NCBI GenBank assembly: GCA_045576235.1
Contig: JAZNGA010000004.1
Coordinates: 1 to 64,000, forward strand
Reading direction: 5' to 3'
DNA length: 64,000 nucleotides
Source: SIG437 sp045576235
GTDB taxonomy: Bacteria > Bacillota > Clostridia > UBA1381 > UBA9506
Numbering within the stretch: position 1 is the stretch's first letter; each line of letters opens with the position of its first letter. Below are positions 40,121 through 48,530 of this stretch, piece by piece. The notes under the pieces were generated by a model. The model was not told the DNA's origin and searched no databases. It saw only the letters and a program-made list of their open reading frames with translations. A program made the position numbers and the translations under genes.

Positions 40121-42079
40121 ATGGCATTTTTCAATAAAAAGAAGGCTTCTTCTGCGGTGGAAGAGCCTATGGATTTGGAATCCGTAATGAAAAAATTTGA
40201 CAGAGAATCAAACACAAGAATCTGGGAAGGCAAGCCTAAAATTGTTGTGACTTGTATTCTTGCTCTGTTTTCACTTTTTTGTCTTTATGTGACATTGTTT
40301 GCAAGCTGGCTTGAGGAGTTCAGACTGACATCATTTGTCGCTTATATCGTGCTTATGGGATTTATTGTTTTCCCGGCGAAAAAAGGAAATCAAAGAGTTA
40401 ACTACATGCCGTGGTATGATATTGTGCTGATGATTTGCGGAACAGGAGCTTTTTTGTATTACACAGCAAACGCTCTCACTATCATTCAGCAGGGCAGTAA
40501 CTTCGCATGGTATCAGATTATTATCGGAATTATCGGAATAATTTCAATTGTCGAGGTCTGCAGACGAAGTGTCGGCTTGCCGATTATAATTGTGGCAGGC
40601 TGCTTCATTCTCTATGCGCTAACGGCAGGACTTTCAAACCCGACTCTTTGGGGAAAACTTAATTACATTGTTCATTATCTCTTCTATGGCAAAGAGGGAA
40701 TTTTATCAACACCTATTAATGTGTGTTCTAAATTTATTGTTGTGTTCATAATTTTTGGTGCATTTTTAGAGAGAACGGGAATTGCAGACTTCTTTATAAA
40801 AATTACAAATTCTCTTGTGGGTAGCTTCTCAGGCGGACCTGCAAAGGTTGCAGTTTGTGCGAGTGCTCTTGAGGGAATGGTGTCCGGCTCATCTGTTGCA
40901 AACACGGTTGGCTCGGGTTCTGTCACAATTCCGCTCATGAAAAAGACAGGCTATAAACCTGAATTTGCTGCTGCGGCTGAAGCTTCGGCATCAACAGGAG
41001 GACAGATAATGCCTCCGATTATGGGTGCTGCAGCGTTTTTGATGGCAGATTATGTTGGCGTACCCTACAGTAACATCGTTGTCCGCGCGATTTTGCCTGC
41101 TATATTATATTTTGCAGGTATTTTCATCGCAGTTCATCTGGAAGCTAAAAAAGAAGGCTTAAAGGGAATCAGGAGAGAAGAACTTCCACGATTCCTTCCG
41201 CTCCTTAAGCAGACATATCTGCTTTTGCCGCTGATAATTTTGATTTATCTTGTTGGAACAAGTCAGCGTTCAATCCAGTATGCCGCTGCAATTGCAATTG
41301 TTGTGGCAATCGTGGTGAGCTTTTTCAATAAAGAAAACAGAATCACTCCCAAAAAGATTTGGGAAGCTCTTGCTGCAGGTGCGCAAGGCATGATAACTGT
41401 TGCTGCTGCCTGCGGTGTTGCAGGAATTATTGCAGGAACTATCACAATGACAGGTCTTGCAAATGTGATGATTAACGGAATTGTTGCCTTAGCGGGAAAT
41501 CAGACTATTATTGCGTTGTTCTTAACTATGCTTTGTTGCATTGTTTTGGGAATGGGTGTCCCAACCACAGCAAACTACTGCATTATGGCGGCAACTTGTG
41601 CGCCTATTCTTGTTCGCATGGGCGTTCCGCAGATTGCGGCACATTTCTTCGTTTTCTATTTTGGTATTGTGGCAGACTTAACACCGCCTGTTGCTTTAGC
41701 AGCATATGCAGGCGCGGCAATTGCTCAGGCAAACCCGATGAAAACCGCAATTGTTTCAACAAAGCTTGCGATTGGTGCGTTTATTGTGCCATATGTGTTT
41801 GCGCTTAATCCCGCGATGCTTTTTGTTGACACAACTGCACTTGAGGTTGTTCAAATCACCATAACATCGTTAGTCGGTATTTTTGCCGTTTCCGCTTCGC
41901 TTGAAGGCTTTATGTTCCACCACATACCGTGGTATCAGCGAATCGTTTGCCTTGTCGGCGGGTTGCTTTTGATTTATCCGGGGCTTATGACTGATGTAAT
42001 TGGTGTTGCACTTGTGGCTATAGTTGTTGTGGCACAGTTTTTAACAAGAAAAAGACACTCTATAGCAAATAATGCATAA
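40121..42079 (+). CDS. TRAP transporter fused permease (small plus large subunit)
   Basis: This 652-residue polytopic protein combines the 4-segment DctQ-like part (residues ~45-170) and the DctM-like large part (~185-640). Recognisable family blocks include SGGPAKVAVCASALEGMVSGSSVANTVG, ASTGGQIMPPIMGAAAFLMA and GMGVPTTANYCI. Fused permeases pair with TAXI solute-binding proteins. Transport is normally driven by the Na+ or H+ gradient. It has a cytosolic charged N-terminus of about 40 residues. A hairpin follows. Confidence 0.93.
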   Translation: MAFFNKKKASSAVEEPMDLESVMKKFDRESNTRIWEGKPKIVVTCILALFSLFCLYVTLFASWLEEFRLTSFVAYIVLMGFIVFPAKKGNQRVNYMPWYDIVLMICGTGAFLYYTANALTIIQQGSNFAWYQIIIGIIGIISIVEVCRRSVGLPIIIVAGCFILYALTAGLSNPTLWGKLNYIVHYLFYGKEGILSTPINVCSKFIVVFIIFGAFLERTGIADFFIKITNSLVGSFSGGPAKVAVCASALEGMVSGSSVANTVGSGSVTIPLMKKTGYKPEFAAAAEASASTGGQIMPPIMGAAAFLMADYVGVPYSNIVVRAILPAILYFAGIFIAVHLEAKKEGLKGIRREELPRFLPLLKQTYLLLPLIILIYLVGTSQRSIQYAAAIAIVVAIVVSFFNKENRITPKKIWEALAAGAQGMITVAAACGVAGIIAGTITMTGLANVMINGIVALAGNQTIIALFLTMLCCIVLGMGVPTTANYCIMAATCAPILVRMGVPQIAAHFFVFYFGIVADLTPPVALAAYAGAAIAQANPMKTAIVSTKLAIGAFIVPYVFALNPAMLFVDTTALEVVQITITSLVGIFAVSASLEGFMFHHIPWYQRIVCLVGGLLLIYPGLMTDVIGVALVAIVVVAQFLTRKRHSIANNA

Positions 42080-42088
42080 CAAAAAATC

Positions 42089-42118
42089 AGAGGTGTAAAA
42101 AGCGATTTTTACACCTCT
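42089..42118 (+). terminator. Hairpin after the TRAP permease gene
   Basis: A perfect 13-bp stem (42089-42101 with 42106-42118) with a GCGA loop; the T run is inside the 3' arm rather than after it. It is a likely terminator. Confidence 0.6.
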
Positions 42119-42148
42119 TGTTCATTATAGGGGAATCGGAGGGAAATA

Positions 42149-43096
42149 ATGAAAATTTCAGTTTTGGACATTAAAACGCTTGGCGATGATTTGAATTTTG
42201 ATTCATTTTCGCAGTTTGGTGATGTTAAATTCTATGACCTCACTTTAGAAGAAGATGTCATTGAGAGAATTAAAGATGCAGAAGCTGTTGTCATTAATAA
42301 GGTTAAGCTTAATAAAAATAATTTACCATATGCAAAAAATCTTAAGCTCATCTGCATCACGGCAACAGGCTTTGACAATGTCGATATTGACTATTGCAGG
42401 GAACATGGTATTGCAGTCTGCAATGTCAAGGGCTATTCGACAGACAGCGTTGTTCAGCTCACCATTGCGATGGCTTTTTCACTTGCAACGCATCTTGGCG
42501 TTTATGATAATTATGTTAAGTCGGGGAACTACACAAAAAGCGGCATTTTTAACTGCATCAAGCCTGTTTTCCGTGAAATATCTGCTCTGACATGGGGCGT
42601 TGTCGGGCTTGGCAGCATTGGAAGCAAGGTTGCGAGAATCGCTGAAACGATGGGAGCGAAGGTGCTTGCCTATAAAAGAACGCCGACAGATGAGTTTGAG
42701 TGTGTTGATTTGGAAACTCTCTGCAAGAAGAGTGACATCATAACAGTTCACACGCCGCTCAATAGCGAAACATATCATTTGATTAATGAAGAAAGACTTG
42801 CTCTTATGAAAGAAAATGTAATTTTAATTAATGTGGCAAGGGGTGCTGTTTTTGATGAAAAGGCAGTCACGGAGGCTATCTTAAACAAAAAAATTGGTGG
42901 ACTTGGTGTTGATGTCTATTCAACCGAGCCAATGCAGAATGACAGCCCATATCAAAAGCTTTTATCAATGGACAATGTCATTTTCACACCGCATATGGCT
43001 TGGGGTGCAATAGATTCAAGACAACGCTGCATTGATGAGATTGCAAAAAATATTGAAAGCTTTGTTGGTGGCGGCGAAAGGTCAAGAGTCGTTTGA
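42149..43096 (+). CDS. D-isomer-specific 2-hydroxyacid dehydrogenase
   Basis: This 315-residue NAD(P)-dependent reductase is close to hydroxypyruvate/glycerate dehydrogenases. The Rossmann motif is GLGSIGSKVA (residues ~150-160). The catalytic arginine is in NVARGAVFDE, the glutamate follows near VDVYSTEPM, and the acid-base histidine is in TPHMAWGA. It interconverts a 2-oxoacid and a D-2-hydroxyacid. Its place just after a TRAP transporter suggests it may act on the imported acid, which is inference. ATG 42149 follows CGGAGG. Confidence 0.9.
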   Translation: MKISVLDIKTLGDDLNFDSFSQFGDVKFYDLTLEEDVIERIKDAEAVVINKVKLNKNNLPYAKNLKLICITATGFDNVDIDYCREHGIAVCNVKGYSTDSVVQLTIAMAFSLATHLGVYDNYVKSGNYTKSGIFNCIKPVFREISALTWGVVGLGSIGSKVARIAETMGAKVLAYKRTPTDEFECVDLETLCKKSDIITVHTPLNSETYHLINEERLALMKENVILINVARGAVFDEKAVTEAILNKKIGGLGVDVYSTEPMQNDSPYQKLLSMDNVIFTPHMAWGAIDSRQRCIDEIAKNIESFVGGGERSRVV

Positions 43097-43280
43097 GGTG
43101 AAAAAATGCGCAAACAGTAAACTTCATCAGCTCGGCTTCGCTATAAATAGCTTGCCTTGCTGGAAGTTCTTGAATGGGTATTGTTAGCGAAATCAAAGAT
43201 TTCGACAACACTCCAACACACAAGGCTAAGAAGCTTAGAAAAGGCACTTGGGTTGTGCACTAAACAGTAAAGAAATAAAA
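43097..43280. other. Unexplained intergenic segment with a 29-codon ORF
   Basis: Between the dehydrogenase and the next terminator, an ATG at 43174 opens 29 codons to TAA 43261 (MGIVSEIKDFDN, then THKAKKLRKGTWVVH). Only a weak GGAAG precedes it. A 7-bp hairpin (CGAAATC/GATTTCG near 43190) lies inside it, and AAACAGTAAA occurs at both ends (about 43112 and 43263). It may be an inserted element or a tiny gene; I do not recognise it. Confidence 0.3.
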
Positions 43281-43290
43281 ACAAAAAGGA

Positions 43291-43323
43291 AGGAATTCGC
43301 AATCTTGCGAATTCCTTTTTTTT
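43291..43323. terminator. Bidirectional intrinsic terminator
   Basis: A 12-bp stem (AGGAATTCGCAA arm) with a 2-base loop is flanked by A-rich sequence on the left and a T run on the right, between convergent units. Confidence 0.88.
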
Positions 43324-43588
43324 ATGCTCCGAACACAAGCCTTAAGACGACTAAAAGCAAAAGGCCGGGGAGACCTAAAAGTCCGCACACGGCGCAGGTG
43401 ACAGCATTTATGCCGATAGAAAAGCCTGCCTTTATGAAAACTGAATTAAAAAGGAAAAGCCCAACTCCTCCTAAAAGAGAATTGAGAGAAAGCCATATCA
43501 CCCACTTTAAAGGCTTAACAAAAATTCTTAAAATTATAACAGCAATTAAAGCGGCGATTATGTATGCCGCAATTTCTAAAGGCGTCAC
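43322..43588 (-). CDS. bofA: BofA family pro-sigma-K processing inhibitor
   Basis: This 88-residue membrane protein has two to three hydrophobic segments (IAAYIIAALIAVIILRIFV and INAVTCAVCGLLGLPGLLLL) and the conserved C-terminal GLPGLLLLVVLRL. In Bacillus, BofA holds back the SpoIVFB protease that activates sigma-K in the mother cell. Many Clostridia keep bofA even where sigma-K control differs. It overlaps the DUF2508 gene by four bases. recR, often found beside this pair, is not here. Confidence 0.85.
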   Translation of the reverse strand: MTPLEIAAYIIAALIAVIILRIFVKPLKWVIWLSLNSLLGGVGLFLFNSVFIKAGFSIGINAVTCAVCGLLGLPGLLLLVVLRLVFGA

Positions 43589-43923
43589 ATCATTACGCCC
43601 CTTTCAGAACTGTTTCTTTTAAAAACAGAATCGAGGAATTCATCATTTACCATATTTTCTTTTCTTGCTAATGAAAGATAGTAATTAAGTCTTGCCTCTG
43701 CTGCGGTCAGCTCTAAGATGCAACAGCTTAAAAGTCTTTCCTCTGTCACATTTTCAAAATGATTGCGTTTTGACAAAACATCTGCTTTAGCTTCTGCCAA
43801 TGCTTCGCGAAAGAATGCCTTTTTTTTCATAAGAGCCTTTTGCTCGTGGATTTTTTCGACCTTCTCGCGATATTTTTGTAGGAACCCTGTGCTTTTTTCG
43901 CTGATATGTTGCATAATCATAAT
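43585..43923 (-). CDS. DUF2508 family protein (YaaL-like)
   Basis: This 112-residue mainly helical protein has a basic coiled-coil N-terminal half (YREKVEKIHEQKALMKKKAF) and LLSCCILELTAAEARLNYYLSLARK, which fits the YaaL/DUF2508 family usually found beside bofA and recR. The function is unknown. ATG 43923 was chosen because TAGGAGG sits 6 bases upstream. It is coupled to bofA. Confidence 0.75.
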   Translation of the reverse strand: MMIMQHISEKSTGFLQKYREKVEKIHEQKALMKKKAFFREALAEAKADVLSKRNHFENVTEERLLSCCILELTAAEARLNYYLSLARKENMVNDEFLDSVFKRNSSERGVMM

Positions 43924-44091
43924 CTTCCTCCTATGTGTTTTTATTAACATTATAAGCAGTAATCATTTAAAATATTCCGCTTTTTTTATTTAAATATTTG
44001 TCTCGCCTTGTAGAATTGAAAAATATATACACAATATATGGTATGTTACATTCATATTTCAAAAAAAATAAAATTTTTTTACAAAAAACAC

Positions 44092-44120
44092 TTGCAAAAC
44101 AGACGAAAATAAAGTAAAAT
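44092..44120 (+). promoter_or_regulatory. Sigma-A promoter of the dcw cluster
   Basis: TTGCAA at 44092-44097, a 17-base spacer and TAAAAT at 44115-44120, just upstream of the MraZ-type operator. Confidence 0.7.
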
Positions 44121-44130
44121 GAAATAGAAA

Positions 44131-44155
44131 TGGAGCATTGTGGTGGAATATGGTG
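44131..44155 (+). promoter_or_regulatory. MraZ-box operator: three TGGNG repeats at 10-bp spacing
   Basis: TGGAG at 44131, TGGTG at 44141 and TGGTG at 44151, each separated by five bases, directly downstream of the -10 element. MraZ is known to bind direct TGGG-type repeats with 5-base spacing upstream of its own gene, so this is the expected autoregulatory site. Confidence 0.7.
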
Positions 44156-44201
44156 GGAAAGTGTTCATCAGATGCTGTAAAAAATGAAAGGTGGTGTGAG
44201 A

Positions 44202-44633
44202 ATGTTCATAGGTAAGTTTCAACATTCGTTTGACGATAAGGGTAGAATCTTTATGCCTGCAAAATTCAGAGATGAGCTTGCAGATGGTATGGTCGCAACG
44301 ATTGGCATAGACAAATGTATTTTTATCTACACAAAAGAAGAATTCTCACGCTTCCGCGAAAAGCTTGATGGCGTTTCCATCACAAATAAAGAAGCCAGAA
44401 AGTTTTCAAGATTTTTCTATGGGTTTGCCTGTGAATGTGAGTGTGACAAGCAGGGAAGAATTATGCTGACACAGGAGCTTAGAAATTATGCAGGCATTGA
44501 AAAAGATGCAATAGTTGTTGGCGGCTCAACGAAAATTGAAATCTGGAATGCTGACAGATGGAATGAAGACAACAATCTTGACGATTTTGATATGGACGAC
44601 CTCGCACAGAACATGGCACAATTCGGACTTTAA
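44202..44633 (+). CDS. mraZ: Transcriptional regulator MraZ
   Basis: This 143-residue protein is the standard length, with two AbrB-like SpoVT halves: MFIGKFQHSFDDKGRIFMPAKFRDEL and the second half with ECECDKQGRIMLTQELRNYAGI. It forms a ring that binds the repeats upstream of its own operon and controls division genes. ATG 44202 gives the canonical N-terminus; ATG 44184 six codons upstream overlaps the AAAGGTGG site. It is the first gene of the dcw cluster. Confidence 0.96.
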   Translation: MFIGKFQHSFDDKGRIFMPAKFRDELADGMVATIGIDKCIFIYTKEEFSRFREKLDGVSITNKEARKFSRFFYGFACECECDKQGRIMLTQELRNYAGIEKDAIVVGGSTKIEIWNADRWNEDNNLDDFDMDDLAQNMAQFGL

Positions 44634-44648
44634 GAAGGGGCAGATGAT

Positions 44649-45578
44649 ATGGAATTTTATCACATACCCGTTTTAAGAGATGAATGCATAGAGGCTTTAG
44701 ACATTAAATCTGACGGGATTATAGTAGATGGAACTCTCGGAGGAGCCGGTCACAGCAGCGAAATAGTGAAAAGGCTTGCGTCAGGCAGGCTTATTGGAAT
44801 TGACCAGGATTCAAACGCGATTGAAGCATCAAAAGAAAGACTTGAAGAGTTTGGAAATGTGACCTTTGTCAACACAAATTTTAAACACATAAAGCAGATT
44901 CTTTCAGATTTAAAAATTAAAGAGATAAATGGGGCGCTTTTAGATTTGGGTGTTTCTTCTCATCAGCTCGACACACCGGAGCGGGGATTTTCCTATCAGG
45001 AGGATGCGCCGCTTGATATGAGAATGGACACAAGAAAGAGCTTTTCAGCACATAATGTTGTTAATGAATATAGTGAAGAGAAGCTTTCCGAAATCATTTT
45101 CAACTATGGAGAGGACAGATGGGCAAAAAGGATTGCGCAGTTTATTGTTTCGGAAAGAGAAAAAGCAATGATTGAAACAACTGCAGAGCTTGTTCGCGTG
45201 ATAAAAAAGGCTGTGCCGCAGGGAGCAAGAAAAGATGGTCCTCACCCTGCTAAAAGAACTTTTCAGGCAATCAGAATCGAGGTTAACGGAGAGCTTGCAA
45301 TCTTAAAGCAGGCGATAGAGGATTTTGCTGAAATGTTAGCTCCGGGCGGAAGGCTTGCAATCATAACCTTCCATTCTTTAGAGGACAGGATTGTGAAAAA
45401 TGTTTTTTCATCGCTTTCTTCAGGATGCACTTGCCCTAAAGAATTTCCCATTTGTGTGTGCGGAAAAGAGCCTGTCGGAAAAGTCATAACAAAAAAACCG
45501 ATTGTGGCAAGCAAGACAGAGCTTTGTGAGAATCCAAGAGCGCGAAGTGCGAAGCTCAGAGTTTTTGAAAAATATTAA
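44649..45578 (+). CDS. rsmH: 16S rRNA (cytosine-1402 N4)-methyltransferase
   Basis: This 309-residue SAM-dependent methyltransferase (MraW) has the HIPVLRDECIEAL start, the SAM loop DGTLGGAGHS, the DLGVSSHQLD motif and the C-terminal KPIVASKTELCENPRARSAKLR. It modifies C1402 of 16S rRNA. It is in its conserved place between mraZ and ftsL. Confidence 0.97.
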   Translation: MEFYHIPVLRDECIEALDIKSDGIIVDGTLGGAGHSSEIVKRLASGRLIGIDQDSNAIEASKERLEEFGNVTFVNTNFKHIKQILSDLKIKEINGALLDLGVSSHQLDTPERGFSYQEDAPLDMRMDTRKSFSAHNVVNEYSEEKLSEIIFNYGEDRWAKRIAQFIVSEREKAMIETTAELVRVIKKAVPQGARKDGPHPAKRTFQAIRIEVNGELAILKQAIEDFAEMLAPGGRLAIITFHSLEDRIVKNVFSSLSSGCTCPKEFPICVCGKEPVGKVITKKPIVASKTELCENPRARSAKLRVFEKY

Positions 45579-45612
45579 TAAAAATATAAATATAAATTAA
45601 GGAGTGAGTTTG

Positions 45613-46119
45613 TTGGCTAAAAGTAATCTTGCATATAAAGAGACAGAATTAAGCTATGTGGCTGTGCCTGTGACTAACAGAAATTCTAACTTGAGAATTC
45701 GTGCAGTTAAAAACGAAAGTGCTGATAGCAGACAAGGAACTGCCAGAAAAGCAAAGTCAAAAGCAAAATTACATAAAAAAACAAATGTCGCTCTTGTTTT
45801 TCTTGCAGCTATTGCGTTCTTTGTTTTAAGTCGCGGTGTTATGATAACGGAAAAGATTGACAGAATTGAAGAAAAACGCGCCAACCTTAATCAAATGATA
45901 GCGTTAAATCAGAAAACACAGATTGAGATAGACAGTGCACTAAACCTAAAAAATGTGGAGGAAATTGCAACACAAAAGCTAAATATGGCAAGGCCTGAAA
46001 AATATCAGACTGTCTATATTAAGATAGACCAGCAGGAAGGTGTTGAAAAAACAGAAACTCCCGATGCAGTTGATGCAGTGAACAATTTTTTCGGAGCATT
46101 AAAGGCATATTTGGATTAA
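45613..46119 (+). CDS. ftsL: FtsL-like septum protein
   Basis: This 168-residue bitopic protein has a basic cytosolic N-terminus (~60 residues, KAKSKAKLHKK), one membrane helix (VALVFLAAIAFFVLSRGV) and an extracytoplasmic coiled coil (KIDRIEEKRANLNQMIALNQ), followed by a low-complexity tail. Topology and position between rsmH and the class B PBP identify it as FtsL, which forms a complex with FtsQ/DivIB and the PBP at the septum. The start is uncertain: AAGGAG at 45599 best serves TTG 45613 or TTG 45610. Confidence 0.75.
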   Translation: MAKSNLAYKETELSYVAVPVTNRNSNLRIRAVKNESADSRQGTARKAKSKAKLHKKTNVALVFLAAIAFFVLSRGVMITEKIDRIEEKRANLNQMIALNQKTQIEIDSALNLKNVEEIATQKLNMARPEKYQTVYIKIDQQEGVEKTETPDAVDAVNNFFGALKAYLD

Positions 46120-46163
46120 GGATAAACTATATATAAATAGTGGAACGAACTTAAATGGTGATG

Positions 46164-46185
46164 GGCGCAATTTTCTGATTGCGCC
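46164..46185 (+). other. Hairpin between ftsL and the PBP gene
   Basis: GGCGCAAT pairs with ATTGCGCC around a 6-base loop. There is no T run, so it is more likely an mRNA-processing or stability element than a terminator. A second, weaker hairpin (ACCTTT/AAAGGT arms) lies at about 46220-46247. Confidence 0.45.
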
Positions 46186-46294
46186 TATGCTTGATTTATG
46201 AACACATATTTTTTTCAGACCTTTGCCCTGATTTCGGGGGAAAGGTGCTTTAGGTTTTGAAATCTTTTAGCGTGAAAGAGGAGTAAATTTGCAT

Positions 46295-48493
46295 ATGAAT
46301 GAAAAATCTCCAAAAAGAAAACTAAGAATCAGAATATTTGTTATGTGTGCGATTTTTGCCGCACTTTTAGCACTTTTGTTTTTCAGACTGGCATACATAC
46401 AGCTGATAGACGGAACGAAGCTTCAAAAGCTTGCCTTAGAGCAACAGACAAGAGACAGCAGTGTTGCATCTAAAAGGGGAACGATTTATGACAGAAACGG
46501 AAAGGTGCTTGCGCAGAGTTCAAGTGTTTATACTGTGACTGCAAACCCGAATGAAATTCGCAAAACGAAAAAGGATGCAGAAGAAATTGCAGATAAGCTC
46601 GCAGAGGCTCTTTCGATGGATGACGAAAAAATAGAGGAGCTTCTTTCAAAAGAAGTTAATCATGTTGTCATAAAAAGAAAAATTGAAGAAGAAGAATCAA
46701 GCAAGGTGCGCGCTCTTGAACTTCCCGGCATACTTCTTCAGGAAGATGCAAAAAGATATTATCCTTATGGAAATTTTGCATCTCATGTTATTGGATTTAC
46801 GGGAGATGACAATCAGGGGCTCGGCGGAATAGAAATGGTCTATGACGAGGAGTTAAAAGGTGTTCCGGGCAGAGTTGTTGCCCTTAAAAATGCGCTTGAC
46901 AGCGACATGCCCTTTAAAGAAGAAACCCACATCGACCCCGAAGACGGAATCAATGTTGTTCTGACGCTTGATGAGACAATTCAGCATTTTGCTGAAAAGC
47001 ATCTGGAGACGGCTTATCTTGAGGAGAAAACTCTTGAAGGTGCTTCTGCTATCGTGATGGATGTTGACACGGGCGAAATTTTAGCAATGACAACAAAGCC
47101 CGACTTTGATTTAAATAATCCGTTTGAGCTTGTTAATGAAGCGGAAAAAGAGCGAATTAAGCAAATCGCAAATGACGAAGAAAGGATAGCAGAGCGTTCA
47201 AATGCGCTTCAGAGCATGTGGAGAAATAAGGCTGTTGTTGATTCATATGAGCCCGGTTCATGTTTTAAAATTGTGACAGCGAGCATGGCTTTGGAAGAAG
47301 GAATAATTAATGAGAATTCCACCTATTATTGCCCGGGGCATAAGCAGGTGGAATCCCACAGAATACATTGTGCTAAAAGAGAAGGTCACGGAATGCAGAC
47401 CTTGGCAGACGCCGTTAAAAACTCGTGCAACCCCGCCTTCATTGAGATAGGTATGGCTGTGGGAAATGACACATTCAGAAAATATTACGAAGCTTTTGGT
47501 TTTTTAGATGTGACAGGCTTTGACATTCCGGGTGAGGCAAACGGAGTTTTTTATTCGAAAGATAATTTTAACATAGTTGAGCTTGCAACAGCATCGTTTG
47601 GTCAGGGACCAAAGGTGACGCCGCTCCAGATGATAACTGCTGTGAGCGCAGTTGCAAACGGTGGAAAGCTCATGAAACCATATCTCGTTAAAGAGCTGGT
47701 TGATGATAATGGAAATGTCATTTCCTCAACAGAGCCATCAATTGTCAGACAGGTGATTTCAGAATCAACATCAGAGAAAATGTGCTCGATGCTTGAAAAT
47801 GTCGTTGCAAACGGTGGTGGCTCCAATGCCTATGTTAAAGGTTTCAGAATTGCCGGAAAAACAGGAACAAGTGAAAAGGTTCCGAGAGGCAGTCAGAAAT
47901 ATGTAGCTTCGTTTATTGGCTTTGCGCCTGCAAACGACCCGAAGGTGTGTTGTCTTGTTATGCTTGATGAACCATCAAACGGGGAATATTACGGCGGAAG
48001 AATAGCGGCTCCTGTTGTGGGAAGAATACTTGAAGACACCTTGAATTATTTAGGTGTTGAGCCACAATATACGGAAGAAGAAAGACAGTCGCTTGATATT
48101 TCTGTTCCCGACACAAAGGGACTCAGTCAGGCAAACGCTATTAAAAACCTGACTGCTGAAGGATTGAAATATACTATAGTAGGCTCGGGAAATACTGTTA
48201 TCAACCAGATGCCAAAAGGCGGACTTATGGTTCCGGGCGGCTCAACAGTTGTGTTATACACAGAAGAAGGAGCAACGAGAAGCGTCACGGTTCCTGATGT
48301 GACAAACATGTCACTTTCGCAGGCTCGTGCGAGACTCGCTGAAAGCAGACTAAACATTAATATTTCAGGGGTTGCGAGCGGAAATAATTCACAGACACCA
48401 AACATTTCCGTTAAACAGAGCATCATGCCGGGCGTGACCGTTGAAGAAGGAACCATCGTAGAGGTTGAATTCAGATATCTTAATATGGACTAA
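46295..48493 (+). CDS. Class B penicillin-binding protein with two PASTA domains (SpoVD/PBP2-like)
   Basis: This ~732-residue septal transpeptidase has an N-terminal membrane anchor (residues ~13-35), a dimerisation domain (KRGTIYDRNGKVLAQSS) and a transpeptidase domain with SCFK (SxxK serine), NSCN (SxN) and GKTGTSEK (KTG). Two PASTA domains follow (VPDTKGLSQANAIKNL and VPDVTNMSLSQARARL). It cross-links septal peptidoglycan with FtsW. Only one class B PBP gene lies here, whereas B. subtilis has pbpB plus spoVD, so it may serve vegetative division, sporulation or both. AAGAGGAG could serve TTG 46289 or ATG 46295. Confidence 0.93.
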   Translation: MNEKSPKRKLRIRIFVMCAIFAALLALLFFRLAYIQLIDGTKLQKLALEQQTRDSSVASKRGTIYDRNGKVLAQSSSVYTVTANPNEIRKTKKDAEEIADKLAEALSMDDEKIEELLSKEVNHVVIKRKIEEEESSKVRALELPGILLQEDAKRYYPYGNFASHVIGFTGDDNQGLGGIEMVYDEELKGVPGRVVALKNALDSDMPFKEETHIDPEDGINVVLTLDETIQHFAEKHLETAYLEEKTLEGASAIVMDVDTGEILAMTTKPDFDLNNPFELVNEAEKERIKQIANDEERIAERSNALQSMWRNKAVVDSYEPGSCFKIVTASMALEEGIINENSTYYCPGHKQVESHRIHCAKREGHGMQTLADAVKNSCNPAFIEIGMAVGNDTFRKYYEAFGFLDVTGFDIPGEANGVFYSKDNFNIVELATASFGQGPKVTPLQMITAVSAVANGGKLMKPYLVKELVDDNGNVISSTEPSIVRQVISESTSEKMCSMLENVVANGGGSNAYVKGFRIAGKTGTSEKVPRGSQKYVASFIGFAPANDPKVCCLVMLDEPSNGEYYGGRIAAPVVGRILEDTLNYLGVEPQYTEEERQSLDISVPDTKGLSQANAIKNLTAEGLKYTIVGSGNTVINQMPKGGLMVPGGSTVVLYTEEGATRSVTVPDVTNMSLSQARARLAESRLNINISGVASGNNSQTPNISVKQSIMPGVTVEEGTIVEVEFRYLNMD

Positions 48494-48530
48494 ATTTTAA
48501 GCATTCGTTGCAGCAAGGAGGAGAGGCATT

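Noticed and set aside
42984..43247. An 87-codon minus-strand ORF crossing the end of the 2-hydroxyacid dehydrogenase gene
   Set aside because: Half of it is antisense to a conserved gene and it has no ribosome-binding site. The intergenic half is kept as an unexplained segment.
46164..46185. Terminator between ftsL and the PBP gene
   Set aside because: The stem is good but is followed by TATGC rather than a T run, and the genes on both sides belong to one cluster.
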